Shown piece after piece: positions 7,008 through 11,797 of a stretch of 11,797 nucleotides of DNA. The notes under the pieces were generated by a model, which had not been told where the DNA came from, ran no database searches, and worked only from the letters and a program-made list of their open reading frames with translations. Within the stretch, counting starts at the first letter, position 1, and each line of letters begins with the position of its first letter. This DNA comes from an uncultured Polaromonas sp. (lineage in GTDB: Bacteria; Pseudomonadota; Gammaproteobacteria; Burkholderiales; Burkholderiaceae), in assembly GCA_946479075.1 (NCBI GenBank), contig CAMLDT010000107.1, forward strand, positions 1-11,797, read 5' to 3'. A program made the position numbers and the translations under genes.

Positions 7008-7460
7008 GCATCACGCTACGTCTCCGGCTTGCCCTGGTCGGTAGTTGGAACTCCCCACTCCCAACCCCCCGCCCTTCCCTCGCCCCGCTGGGCGATGGAA
7101 GGGAGCCTCATATGGCCGCGTGCGCTGCGCTCGCGTGCAAACATGACCGCCTGTTGGGAGTCCCGTGCAGGAAGCGCTGCGCGCTTCCTGCACTCAGGAT
7201 TTTTTTACCCGCATTGCTTATTCCCCACCCGTCGGGCTGGGCCGAGGAGCACAGCCGAAAACGGATCAGGGCGAGCGATTGTTTGAGCCGCAGGCGAGTT
7301 CGAGCTCGACCCCGTTTTCGGCGCGCACCGGAGGTTGCCCGCAGCGAAGCGGAGGGACCCAGACCATCGGGTCGCCTTTTTCTTTGCTTACTTTCTTTTT
7401 GGCGACGCAAAAAGAAAGTAAGTTGCCGCCGGGCAACCCCCGGCTTGCTGGCGCGCCAAT
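7008..7460. repeat. Long structured intergenic repeat, copy A
   Basis: This fills most of the 612-bp gap between the cytochrome operon and ndh, and no gene is supported in it. Positions 7008-7311 align with 11484-11797; the longest identical block is 53 bp (7041-7093 = 11518-11570). Inverted repeats within it: 7072-7085/7090-7103 (13 of 14 pairs, 4-nt loop), 7057-7065/7153-7161 (9 bp), 7165-7177/7181-7193 (13 bp perfect, 3-nt loop), 7254-7264/7312-7322 (11 bp), and the nested set at 7334-7437. The right boundary is uncertain because copy B is cut by the window. Sequences of this kind recur between genes in Comamonadaceae as I remember them. I see no transposase or coding capacity. Confidence 0.8.
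7334..7437 (+). other. Nested hairpin module inside the long repeat
   Basis: An outer stem GTTGCCCG (7334-7341) pairs with CGGGCAAC (7430-7437). It encloses GACCC/GGGTC (7356-7360/7369-7373) and a perfect 14-bp stem CTTACTTTCTTTTT/AAAAAGAAAGTAAG (7387-7400/7409-7422) with an 8-nt loop. The long stem is T-rich on one arm and A-rich on the other, so it is not a typical GC-stem-plus-U-tract terminator, though it may stop transcription. It may also be the folded end of a mobile element or part of a structured RNA. Confidence 0.65.
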
Positions 7461-7580
7461 AGCTCAACGTAAACACCATAGACTCCGCATCCCAATTCCA
7501 CCAAGCCCTGACCATCCCCGGCAGTTACCATGTAGCCACAACAACAGCACCGGCCACCTGAAGCCGGAGAGGAAAAATAA
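7461..7580 (+). other. ndh upstream region
   Basis: About 120 bp between the long repeat and ndh, presumably holding the ndh leader and promoter. I see no convincing -35/-10 pair. The only clear signal is the ribosome binding site GGAGAGG at 7566-7572, 8 nt before the ATG. Confidence 0.4.
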
Positions 7581-8888
7581 ATGCAACGCATCGTCATCGT
7601 TGGAGGCGGCGCCGGCGGGCTGGCGCTGGCCACGCAGCTCGGCAAGCGCCTGGGCAAAAAGGGGCTGGCGGACATCACGCTGGTGGACGCCGCGCGTACG
7701 CATGTGTGGAAGCCGCTGCTGCACCAGCTGGCGGCCGGCAGCTTTGACACCCATGCGGAGGAAATCGAGTACCTGGCGCAGGCGCGCTGGAACCATTTCA
7801 AGTTCCGGCTGGGCCGGCTCGAAGGCCTGGACCGCGCCACCAAAACCCTGCACCTTGCGGCGAGCCACGACGAGGCCGGCCGCGAGATCACGCCGGCGCA
7901 GCAACTCGCTTACGACACGCTGGTGATCGCCGTCGGCAGCCAGACCAATGACTTCGGCACGCCGGGCGCGGCCGAACACACGATCAAGCTCGACAGCCCG
8001 CAGGCCGCCAAACGCTTCAACGACCGGCTGATCAACGCCTGCATACGCGCGCAGACCGTGCCGCGCAGCGCCGGCAGCGGCCGGCTGACGGTGGCCATCG
8101 TCGGCGGTGGCGCCACCGGCGTGGAGCTGGCCGCCGAGCTGCATGCCGCGGCGCGTGTGCTGGCCAACTATGGCTTTGACCACATCCACCCCGAGAAGGA
8201 TTTGCAGATCGTGCTGGTGGAAGCCGCGCCGCGTCTGCTGGCGCAACTCCCGGAGCGCCTGAGTGAGTCCGCGCTGCGCGAGCTGCGCAAACTGGCCATC
8301 GAGGTGCACACCAACGAAAAAGTGGTCGAAGTCACTGAAGACAGCCTGAAGATGGCCAGCGGCAAGGTCATTTCATCCAGCCTGACGGTCTGGGCCGCCG
8401 GCGTCAAGGCCGGCGATTTCCTGACAACCCTGGGCGGCACGCAGGCGCTGGAAACCAACCGGCTCAACCAGCTGGTCGTCAACGGCAACCTGCAGACCAC
8501 CGACCCCAGCATCTACGCCTTCGGCGATTGCGCCGCCTGCCAGCAGCCCGACGGCACCTGGGTGCCACCGCGTGCACAGGCGGCCTACCAGCAGGCGATG
8601 TACCTGGTGAAGGCGCTGCCGCGGCTGCAGCGCGGCGAGGCGGTGTCGCCCTTTGTCTTCCGGGACCAGGGCTCGCTGGTGTCGCTGTCCGAGTACTCCT
8701 CGGTCGGCAGCCTGATGGGCAGCCTGACCAAAGGGAGCTTTTTTGTCGAAGGGCAACTGGCCAAGCTGATGTACTGGGCACTGCACAAGCAGCACCAGCT
8801 GGCGCTGGGTGGCTGGAAAAAAACCGCGCTGATCACGCTGTCGGAAATGATTGACCGCACCTACCGCCCGCGCATCAAGTTGCACTGA
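7581..8888 (+). CDS. ndh: Type II NADH dehydrogenase (NDH-2), 435 aa
   Basis: A single-subunit, non-proton-pumping flavoenzyme that passes electrons from NADH to quinone at the inner face of the membrane. It shows the FAD-binding GGGAGG (8-13) at the end of the first strand, the NADH-binding GGGATG (175-180) in the second Rossmann fold, the FAD-contacting Asp316 in YAFGDCA, and the quinone-site AQAAYQQ (332-338) conserved in NDH-2. The length fits the family. The C-terminal amphipathic region (about 385-430: GSFFVEGQLAKLMYWALHKQHQ) would bind the membrane surface. The start is fixed by GGAGAGG 8 nt upstream. The gene appears to stand alone behind the long structured repeat. With the upstream cytochromes it adds to a respiratory theme, though no shared control is visible. 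Confidence 0.95.
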   Translation: MQRIVIVGGGAGGLALATQLGKRLGKKGLADITLVDAARTHVWKPLLHQLAAGSFDTHAEEIEYLAQARWNHFKFRLGRLEGLDRATKTLHLAASHDEAGREITPAQQLAYDTLVIAVGSQTNDFGTPGAAEHTIKLDSPQAAKRFNDRLINACIRAQTVPRSAGSGRLTVAIVGGGATGVELAAELHAAARVLANYGFDHIHPEKDLQIVLVEAAPRLLAQLPERLSESALRELRKLAIEVHTNEKVVEVTEDSLKMASGKVISSSLTVWAAGVKAGDFLTTLGGTQALETNRLNQLVVNGNLQTTDPSIYAFGDCAACQQPDGTWVPPRAQAAYQQAMYLVKALPRLQRGEAVSPFVFRDQGSLVSLSEYSSVGSLMGSLTKGSFFVEGQLAKLMYWALHKQHQLALGGWKKTALITLSEMIDRTYRPRIKLH

Positions 8889-8926
8889 TAATCGGCGGCA
8901 TCCCATCAACCCAACGGAGCAACACC

Positions 8927-9070
8927 ATGGCCAAAGGACAGACACACAACAACAAGATGGTCAAGAAGCCGAAAAAGGACACCTCGCCGCCGAAGGCGGT
9001 GTCGCCCGACGCGGTGCGCCCGACCATCGTCACGCAAATTCCGGTGCGCGGCAAACTCAAGAACAAATAA
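8927..9070 (+). CDS. Small lysine-rich protein, 47 aa
   Basis: A short gene easily missed by length filters. The ATG at 8927 follows a good ribosome binding site, GGAG at 8916-8919, with 7 nt spacing, and the frame closes with TAA at 9068-9070. The protein starts [18 protein letters not shown], is strongly basic, has a Pro-rich middle ([13 protein letters not shown]) and ends GKLKNK. Codon use is GC3-rich like its neighbours, except for the Lys/Asn-rich ends. It begins 38 bp after the ndh stop, so it may be transcribed with ndh. A role in nucleic acid or ribosome binding is plausible from its charge only; I do not assign a function. Confidence 0.75.
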   Translation: MAKGQTHNNKMVKKPKKDTSPPKAVSPDAVRPTIVTQIPVRGKLKNK

Positions 9071-9157
9071 ACAGGCCCCGACGCTTGTCACTTCGTGCAC
9101 CACGCTGCACCTTGCAGGCCGCCGCTCGCCAGAGGCCTCGCTTCTGCTGCCTGTCCA

Positions 9158-9244
9158 AACCTGCTCAAGCAGGTTCGGAGCCGCAGGCAACAGCCCCGAG
9201 GGGGCACTGCGCCTGCGGGCCGGCAGAGCCGGACCTGCGGCCCC
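9158..9244. other. Cluster of hairpins in the 47-aa gene/VF530 gap
   Basis: Three inverted repeats lie within 90 bp: AACCTGC-TCAA-GCAGGTT (9158-9175); CCGCAGGC/GCCTGCGG (9181-9188/9211-9218) enclosing GCCCC-GAG-GGGGC (9193-9205); and CCGGC-AGA-GCCGG around 9220-9232. There is no U-tract. The cluster may terminate or process the ndh-side transcript, or be a palindromic intergenic repeat. Confidence 0.5.
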
Positions 9245-9275
9245 CGCGGGTAAAGGCAAAAGCTCGGCAATCGTC

Positions 9276-9545
9276 ATGACCGGGCAGGCGAACAATCCGC
9301 TGCACGGCGTGACGCTCGAAGCCATGGTCACGGCCCTGTCGGACCACTACGGCTGGGAGGGGCTGGGCCAGCGCATCGCCATCCGCTGTTTCACCTTCGA
9401 GCCCAGCGTGCCGTCCAGCCTGAAATTTTTGCGCAAGACCCCGTGGGCGCGCGAGAAGGTCGAAAGCCTGTACCTGTTCATGCTGCGCGAGCAACGCCGC
9501 GCCGCGCCCACCGTGCACAACTTTCCGCCGCCCCGCAAGGGCTGA
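9276..9545 (+). CDS. VF530-family (DUF2132) DNA-binding protein, 89 aa
   Basis: It closely matches the small VF530 family in the two stretches that define it: [12 protein letters not shown] (6-17) at the N-terminus and [20 protein letters not shown] (47-66). The core is about 70 residues of alpha-helical protein; the C-terminal tail ([18 protein letters not shown]) is basic and Pro-rich. The family is named for a Vibrio fischeri protein whose structure led to a DNA-binding annotation; its cellular role is not well known. ATG 9276 matches the usual family start, although the Shine-Dalgarno signal is weak. It converges on atpE, with the stops separated by a single base. Confidence 0.9.
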   Translation: MTGQANNPLHGVTLEAMVTALSDHYGWEGLGQRIAIRCFTFEPSVPSSLKFLRKTPWAREKVESLYLFMLREQRRAAPTVHNFPPPRKG

Positions 9546-9546
9546 A

Positions 9547-9871
<325 letters not shown>

Positions 9872-9877
9872 GACGCC

Positions 9878-10528
9878 ATGTCGCCGGGCTTCGAACTGGT
9901 CCATGCCGACGCCAGCCTGCTGGTGCTCAACAAACCCGCGGGCCTGCTGTCGGTACCCGGCCGGGGGGAAGACAAGCAGGACTGCCTGAGCACACGCGTG
10001 CAGCAGCATTACCCCGACGCGCTGGTGGTGCACCGCCTGGACATGGCCACCTCGGGCCTGTTGCTGATGGCACGCAGCATCGCCATCCAGCGCGCACTGG
10101 GCGCGCTGTTCGAGCGCCGCGCCGTCGGCAAACGGTATGTCGCGGTGGTCGATGGCGAGCGGGCTGCCGCGCCGGATGAAGCCGGCTGGGGCCTGATCGA
10201 CCTGCCGATTGCAGTGGACTGGCCGCGACGGCCGCTGCGCGTCATCAACGCGGCGGGCGGCAAGCCCAGCCAGACGCAGTGGCGCGTGCTGGCGCACGAT
10301 GCCGCGGCCCGCAGCACACGCCTGGAACTGGCGCCGCTGACCGGGCGTTCGCACCAGTTGCGTGTGCACCTGCAGGCCATCGGCCACCCCATCCTCGGCG
10401 ACCGGCTTTACGGCGATGTCGCCGTGCAGGCCCGGGCCCCACGGCTGCTGCTGCACGCAAGCACGCTGCGGTTCACACACCCGGTCAGCGGGGAAACACT
10501 GCATTTCCAGGCGGCGCCGCCGTTCTGA
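9878..10528 (+). CDS. rluA: RluA-type pseudouridine synthase (23S rRNA U746 / tRNA U32), 216 aa
   Basis: Converts specific uridines to pseudouridine. The catalytic Asp55 sits in the HRLDMATSGLLLMA motif, and the C-terminal half has GRSHQLRVHLQAIGHPILGDRLYG. The sequence follows E. coli RluA closely along its length (DLPIAVDWPRRP, GKPSQTQW, APRLLLHA), including the short form without an S4 domain, so the dual 23S/tRNA specificity is likely. ATG 9878 gives 216 residues, close to the 219 of E. coli RluA, starts just before the first strand (FELVHAD), and has AGGT upstream. The ATGs at 9827 and 9830 would add an unrelated N-terminus and leave little room for the divergent promoters. No partner gene is needed for its function. 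Confidence 0.88.
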   Translation: MSPGFELVHADASLLVLNKPAGLLSVPGRGEDKQDCLSTRVQQHYPDALVVHRLDMATSGLLLMARSIAIQRALGALFERRAVGKRYVAVVDGERAAAPDEAGWGLIDLPIAVDWPRRPLRVINAAGGKPSQTQWRVLAHDAAARSTRLELAPLTGRSHQLRVHLQAIGHPILGDRLYGDVAVQARAPRLLLHASTLRFTHPVSGETLHFQAAPPF

Positions 10529-10623
10529 AATCCGCCGGGCTGGCCATGAGGGTGAAGATGGAGATCAGCAAGTGAACGCGATGGGCGTGTGGCGGTCACG
10601 GTTTGTCAGTAACATCGGCGCCT

Positions 10624-11382
10624 ATGACCTCACAACTTTTCATCCTCACCGGTGCCTCGCGCGGCATGGGCCTGGCCATGGCCCGCCAGTTGCTCAAACC
10701 CGGTCACACCCTGCTGTGCATCTCGCGCAAGCTCAATGACACGCTGGCCGCGCAGGCCCGGCTGGCCGGCGCCACCGTGTTGCAGTGGCCGCAGGACCTG
10801 ACGCACAGTGTCGATTTGAGCGCGCGGCTGGAACAGTGGTTGCGCGAGCAGGCTGGCGAGGGGTTCGCGGGGGCCACGCTGATCAACAACGCCGGCATGA
10901 TCCCGCGCATCGGCCCGCTCAGCGATGCCGACGCCGACGACCTGCACCAGGGCCTGGCGGTCGGGCTGGAAGCGCCCATGCAGCTTGCGGCGGCTTTTTT
11001 GCGCGCCACCGAAAGCTGGACCGGCACCCGGCGCAAGGTACTGAATATTTCCTCGGGCCTGGGCCGCAAGGCCATGGCCTCGCAGTCCATTTACTGCGCC
11101 GCCAAGGCCGGCATGGACCACTTCACGCGCTGCCTGGCGCTGGAAGAAGCCCTCAAACCCAACGGCGCCGCCGTCTGTTCCCTGGCACCCGGCGTCATCG
11201 ACACCGACATGCAGACCCAGTTGCGCGGCGCCGAGGGGGCCGCATTTCCCGATCAGGGCAACTTTATCAACCTCAAGGAGAGGGGTCTGCTGACCTCGCC
11301 GGAAGAAGCCGCCGCGCGTATTCTGGCCTTGCTGGCCCGGCCGGACTTCGGCATCCAGCCCGTCGCCGACATCCGCGATTGA
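10624..11382 (+). CDS. SDR-family oxidoreductase, sepiapterin/benzil reductase-like, 252 aa
   Basis: A classical short-chain dehydrogenase/reductase. It has the NAD(P)-binding TGASRGMG (9-16), NNAG (88-91), and the catalytic Ser144, Tyr157 and Lys161 (ISSG; YCAAK). Arg13 after the Gly motif and SRKL at the end of strand 2 favour NADPH. The C-terminal APGVIDTDMQTQLR resembles sepiapterin reductase and the YueD-type benzil reductases more than fatty-acid or sugar SDRs, so reduction of a carbonyl or diketone is likely; the natural substrate is unknown. ATG 10624 starts directly at the first beta strand and is preferred over 10603. It lies 95 bp after rluA on the same strand with no clear terminator between, so co-transcription is possible. 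The dispersed repeat follows its stop. Confidence 0.9.
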   Translation: MTSQLFILTGASRGMGLAMARQLLKPGHTLLCISRKLNDTLAAQARLAGATVLQWPQDLTHSVDLSARLEQWLREQAGEGFAGATLINNAGMIPRIGPLSDADADDLHQGLAVGLEAPMQLAAAFLRATESWTGTRRKVLNISSGLGRKAMASQSIYCAAKAGMDHFTRCLALEEALKPNGAAVCSLAPGVIDTDMQTQLRGAEGAAFPDQGNFINLKERGLLTSPEEAAARILALLARPDFGIQPVADIRD

Positions 11383-11394
11383 GCCTCTTTGCTA

Positions 11395-11452
11395 CGTTAT
11401 TGGTAGCTGCTTGCGCTTGTTGCATAGGGGCTGGAAGCCGATTTGATTCATA
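11395..11452 (+). repeat. Dispersed intergenic repeat, copy 3
   Basis: TAGCTGCTTGCGC, then GGGGCTGGAAGCC and GATTTGATTC, 12 bp after the SDR stop. This copy looks closest to the form I remember from other Comamonadaceae. It lies about 30 bp before the long structured repeat copy B. Confidence 0.65.
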
Positions 11453-11483
11453 ACTAGACCCAGGAACAACGTAAATACCTTGC

Positions 11484-11797
11484 TGCATCACGCTGCGCCG
11501 CCGGTTCGCCGTGGACAGTAGTTGGAACTCCCCACTCCCAACCCCCCGCCCTTCCCTCGCCCCGCTGGGCAAGGGAAGGGAGCCCCATTTGGCCGCGTGC
11601 GCTGCGCCAGCGTGCAAACATGAGCGTTCGTTGGGATTCCCGTGCAGGAAGCGCTTCGCGCTTGCTGCACTCCGGATTGAATCCGTTCCCTGTATTTGTA
11701 TTGCCTTCTCTTCCACCCGTCGGGCTGGGCCGAGGAGCGCAACCGAAAACGGATCAGGGCGAGCGATTGTCTGAGACGGGAGAGTGCTAGCTCGACC
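11484..11797. repeat. Long structured intergenic repeat, copy B (cut by window edge)
   Basis: Same orientation as copy A (7008-7311) and collinear with it, with small indels around 11676-11710. The hairpins recur: a stem at 11549-11562/11567-11580 that has gained pairs in one place and lost one in another, and a 13-bp stem at 11642-11654/11658-11670 with one mismatch. The gene-free stretch from 11383 to the right edge holds only this and the dispersed repeat. Confidence 0.8.

Noticed and set aside
7387..7422. Simple rho-independent terminator for the cytochrome operon
   Set aside because: It lies over 400 bp after the operon stop, within a repeat, and has an A/T stem without a following U-run, so a plain terminator call is not justified.
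6995..7462. 155-aa open frame in the gap before ndh, with similar translation in copy B of the long repeat
   Set aside because: The similarity reflects the DNA repeat. The matching protein segments move between different frames across indels in the two copies, so the frame is not under coding selection.
7465..7477. Near-identical 13-mer CAACGTAAACACC at the right of copy A and at 11467-11479 left of copy B, as possible target-site duplication
   Set aside because: The two matches flank different copies on different sides and have one mismatch, so they do not form a duplication around either copy.
7165..7926. 253-aa open frame running from the repeat into ndh
   Set aside because: It overlaps the well-supported ndh gene in another frame and starts inside a perfect hairpin of the repeat.
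8851..9279. 142-aa frame covering the end of ndh, the 47-aa gene and the hairpin cluster
   Set aside because: It has no ribosome binding site and crosses three unrelated features; the 47-aa frame with GGAG upstream explains the start of this stretch better.

Overview
The window is GC-rich, densely packed bacterial DNA. Its proteins, codon use and dispersed intergenic repeats look like Betaproteobacteria, order Burkholderiales, most likely Comamonadaceae (Polaromonas/Rhodoferax/Variovorax type). This placement is inferred from familiarity with the families; no search was run. It reads as ordinary chromosome: there is no integrase, transposase, phage gene, CRISPR array or tRNA, and no obvious foreign base composition.

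Left part (1-3303): the N-terminal part of a GNAT acetyltransferase (minus, cut by the window edge) is divergent from a small plant-type [2Fe-2S] ferredoxin. An M14-type zinc carboxypeptidase-like gene follows, then an alpha/beta hydrolase that overlaps it by 4 bases (ATGA), so these two form a translationally coupled pair. A 131-aa protein of unknown function closes this part.

Middle (3310-6968): a MocR-type regulator (GntR DNA-binding domain fused to an aminotransferase-like domain, minus) is divergent from a two-gene cytochrome operon: a diheme c4-like cytochrome and a triheme cytochrome c of the dehydrogenase-subunit type, again overlapping by ATGA. A 15-bp direct repeat with a 30-bp period lies between the regulator and the operon and is a convincing candidate operator. 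No catalytic dehydrogenase lies beside the cytochromes.

Right part (7581-11382): type II NADH dehydrogenase (ndh), a 47-aa lysine-rich protein missed by a length cutoff, a VF530-family DNA-binding protein, a stand-alone ATP synthase c subunit (atpE, minus) outside any atp operon, the pseudouridine synthase RluA (divergent from atpE), and a sepiapterin/benzil-reductase-like SDR.

Non-coding content is unusually rich. A long intergenic element (about 450 bp, full copy at 7008-7460; a second copy runs off the right edge from 11484) contains several nested inverted repeats. A roughly 60-bp dispersed repeat occurs three times, each time just after a stop codon. A 16-bp hairpin sequence occurs twice exactly. 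A cluster of hairpins sits at 9158-9244. The strongest candidates for something undescribed are the long structured repeat, the orphan atpE, and the MocR operator controlling a cytochrome pair that lacks a partner enzyme.
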